DNA of 64,000 bases. It comes from PCPOR2b sp965220385 (GTDB lineage: Bacteria > Poribacteria > WGA-4E > PCPOR2b). Both the position numbers and the translations under genes were made by a program. The number at the start of each line of letters is the position of its first letter. Positions within the stretch are counted from its first letter, which is position 1. Positions 45,815 through 54,456 of the stretch are shown here, piece by piece. The DNA lies in the NCBI GenBank assembly GCA_965220385.1, contig OZ244825.1:4464001-4528000 (forward strand), given 5' to 3'. Below the pieces are notes generated by a model. That model saw only the letters and a program-made list of their open reading frames with translations. It was not told the origin of the DNA and did not search any database.

Positions 45815-46834
45815 TCATTGCCTTTCCGATTTCAGTCGGCCCCAAAATGTAACACGACTGTCTTGTGCATCCACAGGGAGCGACCGGTCGGGAATCACCC
45901 AAGTCGGGTACATATCATGACCCGGATGAGTGGTCACCTGTCTCGCCTCACCCCCATTGGCGTTAACGACGTAAATATCCCAGCCCGTTCGCTCTCGGGA
46001 GGACATAAAGGCGATCCACCGCCCATCGGGGGACCACGCGGGTAAACGGTCTGGAGACGGATGATTGGTCACTCTGACGATGTTGGCACCATCGGTGTCC
46101 ATCACGTAGATATCCTCTTGACCGAGGTTGCGTAGATTGGAATAGAAAGCAATCTTTGTCCCATCGGGGGACCAGGCAGGGCCTTGGCCGCTTGGACTCA
46201 ACCGAACGCGATTTCTCCCATTTCGGTCCATCACGAAGATGCCGTGGTCCTTCTCATCCGCCCCTATCCCTCCACCTCCCGCGTTAAATACGATTTTTTC
46301 TTCATTGGGAGACCAAGAGGGATGGCCATTCTGGTGGTTTTCATGGGGCGCGTTTGTTAGCTGTTTCCAGTTATCTCCGTCTGCCTTTATAATACAAATA
46401 TTTGAACGAATCTCGTCCCGTAGCCGACATACCAATGCCAACCACTTGCCATCCCCAGACCAGTCAGGGGAAAAAAAATCCATCCCTAATCCTCGCAACC
46501 GGGCGGTGATGTTCTTCTGTTTTCCGGTACGAAGTTCTAATACAAAGAGATTGCTTTCTTGTTTGGCGTTGCGCTGACTAAAGGCGACCCATTTGCCATC
46601 AGGAGACCATGCCATGCCAACAGCGTTAGGGCTATGAAGCCACTTCCGCTCGTTAGTACCGTCGGCGTTAATTAAGTAAACCTCTCTCTTTCGCCCCTCT
46701 CGCTCCGAGTTAAACGCGATGATTCCGGTCGGATCGGCGGAAGCATAACCATAGGTCAGTAGAAGAGATAGGGATAGCAGGTGTATCATCAAAAGGGGGT
46801 TGATGTCGGATTTGAGTTTCATCTGTTTTCTCAT
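45815..46834 (-). CDS. Exported TolB-like PD40 propeller protein, paralogue B
   Basis: A 339-residue paralogue of the 44542 gene, with signal segment LLMIHLLSLSLLLTYGYASAD, the same degenerate second repeat (PDWSGDGKWLALVC) and the same tail RVTFWGRLKSERQ. Even the upstream non-coding sequences share patches (ATCAAAACAATGG-like), so this is a tandem duplication of gene plus flank. The start may be 46834 or the ATG at 46822; neither has a strong ribosome binding site. Confidence 0.85.
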   Translation of the reverse strand: MRKQMKLKSDINPLLMIHLLSLSLLLTYGYASADPTGIIAFNSEREGRKREVYLINADGTNERKWLHSPNAVGMAWSPDGKWVAFSQRNAKQESNLFVLELRTGKQKNITARLRGLGMDFFSPDWSGDGKWLALVCRLRDEIRSNICIIKADGDNWKQLTNAPHENHQNGHPSWSPNEEKIVFNAGGGGIGADEKDHGIFVMDRNGRNRVRLSPSGQGPAWSPDGTKIAFYSNLRNLGQEDIYVMDTDGANIVRVTNHPSPDRLPAWSPDGRWIAFMSSRERTGWDIYVVNANGGEARQVTTHPGHDMYPTWVIPDRSLPVDAQDSRVTFWGRLKSERQ

Positions 46835-46860
46835 CGCTTTCGCAGAAATTTAGAATTACT

Positions 46861-46888
46861 GAAACCGATGAACTTACCCATCGGTTTC
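46861..46888. terminator. Perfect 10-bp hairpin between propeller genes
   Basis: GAAACCGATG (46861-46870) pairs with CATCGGTTTC (46879-46888) over an 8-nt loop. It lies between the stop of the 46944 gene and the start of the 45815 gene (both minus strand) and may end or punctuate transcription. It lacks a strong T run. Confidence 0.5.
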
Positions 46889-46943
46889 AAAACAATGGAT
46901 TGGCCGCCTGCCATCTTTTAGCCGCCCTGATTGTCATATTCAG

Positions 46944-47936
46944 CTACCGTCCAAGTCGTTTGAGCCAGCCCCATGTGACGACACGCTTACCAACGGTGGA
47001 AATCGCATAGGAGGGCATGTCTGGGTCAAACCAAATTGGTGTCCCGTCCCAACCTACATCATTGGTCAAATTTCGCAGATTCTTCCCGTTGACATCTATT
47101 ACATAAATCTCCGCGTTGTTACCTATATTGTTTCGATAGCCGGAAAAAGCAATCCATTGCCCATCGGGGGACCATGAGGGATCTTCGTCTCGAAGGCGAC
47201 GCTGGGTCAATCGGCGAACATTTCCTCCGTTGGGGTCCATGATACCTATGTCCCAGTTAGGTGCCTCCCAACCGCCTCTGTAGACGATCCATTGCCCATC
47301 GGGAGACCACGAGGGTTCGTGACCAACCCTCACCTCTAATCGGCGAACATTTCCTCCCTCGGCACCCATTACATAGATTCCAGTATTTTCGCCTCGGTCC
47401 GCACCTCGACCCGAAGTGAAGGCAATCTTTCGACCGTCAGGGGACCAAGCAGGCGCGTAATCACTTTCCGGATGATTCGTTAGGTTGCGGATATCCGTAC
47501 CGTCAGCGTTCATTACATAGATGTCGATGCCATCTGTATCTCTGTGCGAAGAACTGAAAGCAATTTTTTGACCGTCAGGGGACCATGCTGGCTCACCTAC
47601 ATCCCCTGGGAGATCTGTCAATTGACGGGTATTTTTCCCGTCGGCACCCATCACATAAAGGTCAGCCAGTATTCCATTCCGCTTAGAGGCAAAGACAATT
47701 CTTTGACCGTCAGGTGACCACGTGGGCCAGGCATCCCAAGAGTGATGATTTGTCAGGTTACGGACGTTCCTCCCGTCGGCACCCATTGCATAGATCTCAA
47801 GATTGCCATCACGACTGGAGGTAAAGGCAATTTGTGCCTTACGGGGAGCTTGCGCCTCAACGTTTATCGATAACATTAAGATACTCAGCAACCCAAGAAG
47901 GGGGAGCATTGCGCTTGGAATGTTCTTGGGATTCAT
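46944..47936 (-). CDS. Exported TolB-like PD40 propeller protein
   Basis: A 330-residue protein with a signal peptide (MLPLLGLLSILMLSINVEAQA) and five repeats (PTWSPDGQRIVFAS to PSWSPDGQWIAFSG), each followed by IYVMxADG strands. Tail VGKRVVTWGWLKRLGR. GGGAGG at good spacing supports the ATG at 47936; a longer frame has no binding site. Confidence 0.86.
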   Translation of the reverse strand: MNPKNIPSAMLPLLGLLSILMLSINVEAQAPRKAQIAFTSSRDGNLEIYAMGADGRNVRNLTNHHSWDAWPTWSPDGQRIVFASKRNGILADLYVMGADGKNTRQLTDLPGDVGEPAWSPDGQKIAFSSSHRDTDGIDIYVMNADGTDIRNLTNHPESDYAPAWSPDGRKIAFTSGRGADRGENTGIYVMGAEGGNVRRLEVRVGHEPSWSPDGQWIVYRGGWEAPNWDIGIMDPNGGNVRRLTQRRLRDEDPSWSPDGQWIAFSGYRNNIGNNAEIYVIDVNGKNLRNLTNDVGWDGTPIWFDPDMPSYAISTVGKRVVTWGWLKRLGR

Positions 47937-48290
47937 TGGAGGGTTCCTCCCTGAATTTGTAGATTGAATTAACAAAGCGCAACTTTTGTGCCAAACAGGT
48001 GCACATTTCAAGGAGGAACGCTGTCGGAGGGGATTGTTATGGATTGACAGTCTACCCGGCGCATTTACGAGCCGTGAACAACTTAGCCGTAAAACCGTCC
48101 TGCAATGGGATAAATCTCGCTTGTGTATGGGTTAGAGATTGCCCGACACCGTGCAAACCGAAGGTCAATTTAACCCCAAATGTGTGAGTGCACAACACCG
48201 TATTGGTCTCTCGGCAGAAAATCCACGAAATCCATAAATCCGTGCCAACCCCGATTGGATCAGGGCGATTTTTCAACCATCTCTAAGCAT
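47937..48290. other. Intergenic region, no gene recognised
   Basis: About 350 bp between two minus-strand genes. It ends with an ATCCACGAAATCC-type stretch of low complexity near 48220. No RNA gene, promoter pair or credible open frame was found. Confidence 0.35.
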
Positions 48291-50294
48291 CTACAACACA
48301 ATCTCGATTGCTTCAAACAAGTTCAGTTCAGGGACCTGAATCGTCAGCAAGTCCTCTGACCAGTCATGCGAACATGTTTCCCCCGAGACGAGGCTTCGCA
48401 CGGACTTCGGTGGCTTTGCTGACGGCAACTCGATTTCTAGGTCCACCATTTTGACTGGCTCGTAAAAACTCACCCCGAAATGCCCCGAACCGTTCACCAA
48501 ATGCACCAGTTGTGAACTCCCGTCCACCTTCTCAAACCACGTCACCTCAACCATCGGGGACAAATTGCCCCCGATCGGCGTCAGCCCGGCAACTCCCTTT
48601 AACAGGTCAGCGACAAAATCAGACGTATTGGGATAGCCTTGTCGGTGGAACAGCTGCCCCGGCTCCCACGGGATATAGACCGCCTTGCCGTTTCCGAAGG
48701 GACGCACCGTGAACGCGGGGTGCCCGGTGACCTGCGTGTAATAGCACCGCTCCGGCGGACCGAAGTTGTGCGGTGGAATCAACTTGAATCGTGGCTGGAC
48801 ATCCGACGTATACCCGGCATAGACATACGTTCCGTCCATATAGATGAGTTCAGTATCCCCAAACCGCTCAAACCCATGCTTATCATCCAACTTGAAATAC
48901 GACCCCCGCATATCCGTCCGTATTCGCTGAACCTGTGCAATCCCAAGGCTTTTTAGCGCCGGTGTTGACCGAGATTCATCGTCCGCATCCCGGAACCCGC
49001 TCTGGGAAGTAGCAACCACCGTTCCACCCTCCTCAACAAACCGGTCAATCCGCGCTGCCAGTTCATCGCTCATCGGTCGAACGTCGGGCAACACAATCGC
49101 CTGATATTTATTCCACACCAAATCTAATGCCGCCTCCGCTGTCAGGGTATCGAAAAGGAAGTGGTTCTCCACCAAAAAACGGAACCACCCCTTGAATGCA
49201 GCCGCACTAACTCGATCAGACTTCAGCAGCGCAATATTCGCCTTCGATCGGTTGTCGGTGTATGCCGTTTCGTTCGCTGCGTGGTAGTGGTAGATCCCCT
49301 TGATAGGCTCAAACCCGGATCTGTCCTCGTGATTGTCCAACCGTCCGATAAGGTAATAATCCAATGCCCCACCGTTGGCTAAGTTCTGCGCCAAACGTAA
49401 CGCCTGCTGATGGGGTGACACCGCGACATGCCGGTAGGGGAAGTCGATAAAGTCAACGGTCGTACCGCTGGACACCATTTCTGGATAACTGCTCACCGCC
49501 CATTTCGTATTGTCGGACGCGCTATACTGCCAGTGGGGCAGGGGGCGGTCTATCGCAGTGTTCGCCTCCATCCGGTTGAACCCTCGACGCATTTCCCGGT
49601 GGTTGGCTATACAGATATCCGGTCGCAGCCCGTGAATAAAATCGTAGACCTTCTCGTGGTGTGCCTGCAATGTTCGTCCCTTGAACACGTTGTATTTCCG
49701 AAACGTCGGGTCGTCCCCATCTTCTTCGGTCGGCAGCGGTAGTCCAAACATCTCTGAAAAAAGCCGTTCGCAATTGGCACAATGGCAGAGACCGTGATAA
49801 TTGCCGCTATAGTCCCTCGTCTGGTAGCCGCCCATGTTAAAGAAAATCCCGTCAAAATCGTGCGTTGTGAGCAGTTCCTCGATAATCCGCAAGGCGTACT
49901 CCTGCTGATAGCCTCCATTCAAGCAGACCTGCACATCGCCGTTATATTCAATAACCTCACCAGTATCGGTGATGGACGCCCATTCCGGATGGGCTTCATA
50001 GATTGGATAACGCACCTTAGAAAAATCGGTACGTGCCATCACACGGATATCAGCGCTATGGCATGCAGCAATGATCGTTTGTAGGCTATCCCCCTCCAGA
50101 AATGGACTCTGAAAATGATAGGGCAGCTTTGTGGGATAGCTCGCGATAATCCCCGCCGCATTAATCATCAGCACATTTGCTTTGAACGCCTGCATATCTG
50201 CAACCACATGCTCGGCATCAATGTCGAGCATATCAATCTCTCGCAGGTTCGTTTGAATAAACCGCCACACTTTACTGTGCCACCAGTCTGCCAT
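48291..50294 (-). CDS. GHL6-like glycoside hydrolase family protein
   Basis: A 667-residue cytoplasmic-looking protein. The N-terminal 350 residues match the hypothetical glycosyl hydrolase 6 pattern: NVLMINAAGIIASYPTKL, VMARTDFSKV, DGIFFNMGGY and a Cys-rich GLCHCANCERLF. The middle (about residues 370-570) resembles a beta-galactosidase trimerisation/amidotransferase-like domain (YQAIVLPDVRPMSDE, FVEEGGTVVATS). Family members are thought to act on glycans; the substrate is unknown. AGGAGG precedes the ATG. It is near a sulfatase, which fits use of sulfated glycans by inference. Confidence 0.8.
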   Translation of the reverse strand: MADWWHSKVWRFIQTNLREIDMLDIDAEHVVADMQAFKANVLMINAAGIIASYPTKLPYHFQSPFLEGDSLQTIIAACHSADIRVMARTDFSKVRYPIYEAHPEWASITDTGEVIEYNGDVQVCLNGGYQQEYALRIIEELLTTHDFDGIFFNMGGYQTRDYSGNYHGLCHCANCERLFSEMFGLPLPTEEDGDDPTFRKYNVFKGRTLQAHHEKVYDFIHGLRPDICIANHREMRRGFNRMEANTAIDRPLPHWQYSASDNTKWAVSSYPEMVSSGTTVDFIDFPYRHVAVSPHQQALRLAQNLANGGALDYYLIGRLDNHEDRSGFEPIKGIYHYHAANETAYTDNRSKANIALLKSDRVSAAAFKGWFRFLVENHFLFDTLTAEAALDLVWNKYQAIVLPDVRPMSDELAARIDRFVEEGGTVVATSQSGFRDADDESRSTPALKSLGIAQVQRIRTDMRGSYFKLDDKHGFERFGDTELIYMDGTYVYAGYTSDVQPRFKLIPPHNFGPPERCYYTQVTGHPAFTVRPFGNGKAVYIPWEPGQLFHRQGYPNTSDFVADLLKGVAGLTPIGGNLSPMVEVTWFEKVDGSSQLVHLVNGSGHFGVSFYEPVKMVDLEIELPSAKPPKSVRSLVSGETCSHDWSEDLLTIQVPELNLFEAIEIVL

Positions 50295-50583
50295 GGAATA
50301 ACCTCCTAATCAATGAAGCGTGAAAACAGTCTGTTCATTGGTTCACTAAGGTTTCTGTTGCATAATTTCTTCACACCAACAACATATATAGTACAGTTTA
50401 GCAATATAAACATCTTCGCTTTCAATCTCAACCATTTTTTAGCAGTTATGACATATTATGTCTGATCCCCTTAAATTGGGCTGACATCTTGCGGTTATTG
50501 GTTGATATATTTTATAAATAGGAGTGTGCACATAAGGTTCCGCGCGGAGCATGTTACTAATTTTGTTTGTTTGAAATACAGTG

Positions 50584-50613
50584 TTGCATAAATTGCTCAC
50601 ATAGTTTTATAAT
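50584..50613 (+). promoter_or_regulatory. Putative sigma70-type promoter of the 50730 propeller gene
   Basis: TTGCAT (50584-50589) and TATAAT (50608-50613) with 18 bp spacing. It points toward the propeller gene at 50730. Confidence 0.45.
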
Positions 50614-50626
50614 GAAGGAGGTATCT

Positions 50627-50668
50627 ATGCACCCCCACGCTTTAATTGCAAAGAGGTTGTCAATATAA
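50627..50668 (+). other. Possible 13-codon leader peptide
   Basis: ATG at 50627 reads MHPHALIAKRLSI and stops at 50668. AAGGAGG at 50615-50621 is optimal for it. It could be a leader peptide or the stub of a lost gene. The promoter above would start transcription about 50620 and would leave this site incomplete. Confidence 0.3.
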
Positions 50669-50729
50669 TCTTATCTCTATCCACTCCAAGGCACAATAAA
50701 CTGATTTGGGAGCAGAGGAGGAAAGACAG

Positions 50730-51695
50730 ATGCGACGAAGGGATAATCTCACACATTTTATTTTACTGATTGCTGTAGTCTTGGGCTTAATCCCGTCGAT
50801 GGTATGCGTCGACGCACAGGCACGGATTGCCTTTGAATCTGATAGGGATTGGCACGTTATAAATAACTTTTCCGCCTATGAAATCTACGTGATGGATGCC
50901 GATGGGGGAAAACAGCGGAATCTTACTCGCAATCCCGCTGATGATAGGTCCCCTTCATGGTCCCCGGACGGTAAACGGATTGCTTTTAGCTCTGATAGAA
51001 ATGATAAGGATTGGAAAACGGACATCTACGTGATGGACGCCGATGGGGGAAATCAGCGAAACCTTACCAATAGTGATCGTTCTGACCAAGATCCCTCATG
51101 GTCTCCCGATGGCAAACGGATTGCCTTCGTGAGGGAAGGGGAGATCTACGTGATAGATACCGATGGAGGCAATCAGCAAAACCTTACCAATAATGACCTT
51201 TTTGATCGAGAACCCGCATGGGCTCCTGACAGCAAACGGATTGTCTTTGTTTCTACCAGGGGTGGGAACAAAGACATCTATGTGATGGATGCCGATGGGG
51301 AGAATCAGCGAAACCTTACCAATAATCCCAATGACGACTGGCAGCCCTCATGGTCTCCTAACGGTGAACACATTGCTTTCTCGTCTGACAGGAGCGGGGA
51401 TTTTGACATCTACCTGATGGATACCGATGGGGGGAACCCTCAAAACCTTACCAATAATCCCAATGACGACTGGCAGCCCTCATGGTCTCCTAACGGCGAA
51501 CACATTGTCTTCTCGTCTGGCAGGGACGGGGATTTTGACATCTACCTGATGGATGCCGATGGGGGAGATCTTCAAAATCTCACTAATAATCCCGAGGCTG
51601 ACTTTAGTCCTGCCTGGCTTAACTCTCCTTTTTCAGTTTCTGCCCTAGGCAAAAAATTCATGATATGGGGTTGGCTCAAACAGATTGACCGATAG
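50730..51695 (+). CDS. Exported TolB-like PD40 propeller protein
   Basis: A 321-residue protein with a signal peptide (FILLIAVVLGLIPSMVCVDAQA) and five repeats. Two consecutive 132-nt units (51311-51442 and 51443-51574) are nearly identical, encoding NLTNNPNDDWQPSWSPNGEHI in both, so one blade was duplicated recently. Tail LGKKFMIWGWLKQIDR. GAGGAGG precedes the ATG at 50730. Confidence 0.87.
   Translation: MRRRDNLTHFILLIAVVLGLIPSMVCVDAQARIAFESDRDWHVINNFSAYEIYVMDADGGKQRNLTRNPADDRSPSWSPDGKRIAFSSDRNDKDWKTDIYVMDADGGNQRNLTNSDRSDQDPSWSPDGKRIAFVREGEIYVIDTDGGNQQNLTNNDLFDREPAWAPDSKRIVFVSTRGGNKDIYVMDADGENQRNLTNNPNDDWQPSWSPNGEHIAFSSDRSGDFDIYLMDTDGGNPQNLTNNPNDDWQPSWSPNGEHIVFSSGRDGDFDIYLMDADGGDLQNLTNNPEADFSPAWLNSPFSVSALGKKFMIWGWLKQIDR
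51311..51574 (+). repeat. Tandem 132-nt duplication inside a propeller gene
   Basis: Two in-frame units of 132 nt (44 codons, one blade) differ at few positions. This is direct evidence of blade-number change in the gene. Confidence 0.8.
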
Positions 51696-51822
51696 CCTCT
51701 ACTATCAAGAAGATTCAAGTAAAAAGAAAGTAGTGATTATATGTCTGTGTACCCCCTTGGTCGTCCGGTTATAATGAAATGTCAACAGACTCCAGCAGTT
51801 TCGCTTCCCACTTTAGCGCCCT

Positions 51823-53316
51823 TTACTTGTCTTTGCCCTCGGAATGCCACTGAATCTGCGGCATGTTCGTGCGTGGAGGTTGGGGCCAATGCGAACCGCG
51901 TTGGCTGGAGAGTCCTCTGTTCGGACCGGGGATAAAGTCCCGGTCGGGCAGTCCGACGAGTTCTCCATTTTTAACCCAAGCTTCATCGCCACCATAGAGT
52001 TGGCTAATCAGCCGGTCACTTAGGCTGTTGAGGATATCGGCATGTTCGACGGAACCGGAGAGGTCGGTCAACTCCTCCGGATCGTTCTGCAAATCGAAAA
52101 GCTGCCGGCAACTGCCAACCGGATAATAGACCAGCTTATAACGTCCCTCGTGAATCATGCGTGTGGCATGGCTATCCTCGCCTACCTCGCCGTAGAACCA
52201 ATCCCGCTTCTGATCTCCGACCATCGAAACCCCTTCAACCGTATCAGGGATATCAACTCCCGCCAAGTCGAGCAACGTTGGCATCACATCCGCCCAGCCG
52301 ACCAAGCGATCATCAACGCGGTTGTAACCCACCCGTTCATCCCCAGCAACGCCGAGCAGAATCATCGGGATATTGGCGGAGTATTCGTAGAAAAGCCGCT
52401 TCGCCCACATACCGTGGTTGCCGAGCATATCGCCGTGATCGGACGTAAAGCAGATAATCGTATTGTCAAGCTCACCCTCTTCGCGCAATGTTCCGAGAAG
52501 GACGCGCAGCTGATGATCAATATGGGTGCAAAGCGCGTAGAAAGCGCGGCGGGCGGCAGTGATCTGATGCGATGTGAGTTTAGCCCCTCGCGCAACATTA
52601 GCTTGCAGGCTTAAAGACAAATCTTCTGAGGAAGCTGCCCAACTGCCGCAATACGGTTCATCAATCGGAATATCGCGGTAAAGATCCAGATATGTTTGTA
52701 AGGGAACAATCGGTGGGTGTGGATGGCGGTAGGAGATGAACCAGAAAGCGGGACGATTCGGATCCCGGCGTTTGACGATTCGCGCCATCTGACTCGTCGC
52801 CCAGTTGGTCGCATGGGTCTCCTCCGGGAGATGCCATGGGCGGTTGACATATTCGTTGTTACCCATCCCGTGATCAAAGTGTCGCCCGGTATATCCCTGA
52901 TCGCCGAGGAAAAGCTCGTAATCATCTAAAACCCCGTATTGGACGCGTCCCTCCTCGTCCAATATCACATCGTCGAAACCGATACGATCCCGTTGCGGGT
53001 AGACGTGCAGCTTCCCGACAGCATATGCCTGATAACCCGCATCCCGAAAGGTTTGCGCCATCGTCGGGATTTCGGGCATGGTCAGTTTATCCTTGAAAAC
53101 CCGATCCCCGTGCGTGCGGGGTGGAGTCCCCGTCATAAGGGTGCGACGGGCGGGAATGCAGACCGGGCACTCGGCATAAGCGTTACTAAAACGAACCCCG
53201 CTTCGACACAGTTCATCAAGGGTAGGGGTTTGGATGGCTGGATGTCCCGCAGCACCCAACAGAGCAGCGGGCCAATGATCGGTGCTTATCAGAAGTACAT
53301 TCGGTTTAGTAGACAT
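51823..53316 (-). CDS. Cys-type sulfatase
   Basis: A 497-residue arylsulfatase-superfamily hydrolase. NVLLISTDHWP supplies a metal Asp, C53-I-P-A-R57 is the Cys-type formylglycine site, and FTSDHGDMLGNHG carries further metal ligands. No signal peptide is visible, so it appears cytoplasmic or exported by another route. It removes sulfate from an unknown ester after modification of C53, plausibly by the maturase at 37755. AAGGAATATTCT precedes the ATG. Confidence 0.92.
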   Translation of the reverse strand: MSTKPNVLLISTDHWPAALLGAAGHPAIQTPTLDELCRSGVRFSNAYAECPVCIPARRTLMTGTPPRTHGDRVFKDKLTMPEIPTMAQTFRDAGYQAYAVGKLHVYPQRDRIGFDDVILDEEGRVQYGVLDDYELFLGDQGYTGRHFDHGMGNNEYVNRPWHLPEETHATNWATSQMARIVKRRDPNRPAFWFISYRHPHPPIVPLQTYLDLYRDIPIDEPYCGSWAASSEDLSLSLQANVARGAKLTSHQITAARRAFYALCTHIDHQLRVLLGTLREEGELDNTIICFTSDHGDMLGNHGMWAKRLFYEYSANIPMILLGVAGDERVGYNRVDDRLVGWADVMPTLLDLAGVDIPDTVEGVSMVGDQKRDWFYGEVGEDSHATRMIHEGRYKLVYYPVGSCRQLFDLQNDPEELTDLSGSVEHADILNSLSDRLISQLYGGDEAWVKNGELVGLPDRDFIPGPNRGLSSQRGSHWPQPPRTNMPQIQWHSEGKDK

Positions 53317-53365
53317 AGAATATTCCTTTTTTTATTTTACACAAAGACCACTCACTAGAAAAGGT

Positions 53366-54124
53366 TTAACAATTATAATCAAATAGGCATCGCGCAGCTT
53401 CACCGAGACGGGAAAAGGTTTTTGGATTGAGAATACCCCAATCCGACGCTGATCTATCCACATGCGGATCGTGGCGGCGACACCAAAAACTGGTAACGTT
53501 TGGGCGGTCGTTTTGGCTGCGATTCAACGTAGCCCCGTGCCACAGATGGCTATTGAAGACCACAACCGTGCCAGCAGTGCCAATCAATTTTATCTCATCC
53601 GGGTGTGCTTCCTCCGGTGCTTCCATCACATCCCGTGGGTGTTTGTCGCTACGATGGGATCCGGGAACTACACGAGTGGGACCATTATCTTCGGTAAAAT
53701 CGGTTAGCATCCACATTGAGTTGCAAACATAATACGCGCCCGATTTGGCTGGCGGTCCGCCGTAGTCAACATGAAGCGGTTGGTGACCGCCCCCTGGCCG
53801 ATTGGGGCGCGAATGGATTCCAAGAGATCTAAAATCTTCCTTCAGCACATGAGCGATTGCCGCAAGTAGACATGGGTGCGTGAAGCAGACATCAAAGGCA
53901 GAGGATCTGTTTTGCATGTTTGTGCACTCCTTCGGCATACCCGGTTCGCCGGTGTTTTCGAGGACGAACAACGCCTCCATTCTCGCCCGCATCCGAGCGA
54001 CCAACTCGGCAGAGATGAGGTTCGGAAAGGGGAGAAAGCCGTCTTGATCTAACCTAAACTTTTCCTCGTCGGAAAGGGTGTTTTCCCGGACACCGAGAGC
54101 ATAAAGCGCCTCTTGAAATGTCAT
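53366..54124 (-). CDS. Phytanoyl-CoA dioxygenase (PhyH) family protein
   Basis: A 252-residue Fe(II)/2-oxoglutarate oxygenase with H118-V-D120 (PLHVDYGGP), the VVPGSHRSD loop and distal H196 (LWHGATLN), followed by an Arg (RPNVTSFWCRR). It lies 49 nt upstream of the sulfatase start on the same strand, so co-transcription is likely. Substrate unknown. Confidence 0.86.
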   Translation of the reverse strand: MTFQEALYALGVRENTLSDEEKFRLDQDGFLPFPNLISAELVARMRARMEALFVLENTGEPGMPKECTNMQNRSSAFDVCFTHPCLLAAIAHVLKEDFRSLGIHSRPNRPGGGHQPLHVDYGGPPAKSGAYYVCNSMWMLTDFTEDNGPTRVVPGSHRSDKHPRDVMEAPEEAHPDEIKLIGTAGTVVVFNSHLWHGATLNRSQNDRPNVTSFWCRRHDPHVDRSASDWGILNPKTFSRLGEAARCLFDYNC

Positions 54125-54456
54125 AGTGTTGCCTTCTGTCCGTTTACATGAGCCGACAATAGTATATCCTATCCGATTGGACTTGCCAAATATCCGAAAC
54201 AGGTAGGTTTAGCTAGGTTATGTTGACATTTAACAATAGCGTAGGTTGGAGTGTTTTTTGTACCACAATCTGTTAGATTGTGATCCCAGAACGCAAACTA
54301 ATCCCGACGCGTCGGGACGCTACATTTGGCAGATTGTCCGATGATTAAGCATTTACCGAATTAGCAACATCAAAATGTCAACACGCCCTAAATTGGATCT
54401 GGCAATGCAGACGCACTTCCAAACGTCAAAATCGATGCAACCACCCATCTATTGGT
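54125..54456. other. Intergenic region holding a hairpin-rich block
   Basis: About 330 bp between minus-strand genes. It contains the 163-bp block at 54221-54383 described separately; the flanks show nothing recognisable. Confidence 0.5.
54221..54383. repeat. 163-bp MITE-like block with TGTTGACATTT inverted ends
   Basis: TGTTGACATTT (54221-54231) and its exact complement AAATGTCAACA (54373-54383) bound the block. Inside are an 8-bp hairpin (CACAATCT/AGATTGTG near 54270-54290) and a perfect 16-bp palindrome TCCCGACGCGTCGGGA (54302-54317). No target duplication is visible. Confidence 0.5.

Larger units (their letters stand above)
50295..50729. other. Divergent intergenic region with promoter and mini open frame
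   Basis: About 430 bp, AT-rich. It holds a promoter-like pair (TTGCAT at 50584, TATAAT at 50608, 18 bp apart) and a 13-codon frame at 50627-50668 preceded by AAGGAGG. The remainder shows nothing I can name. Confidence 0.5.
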
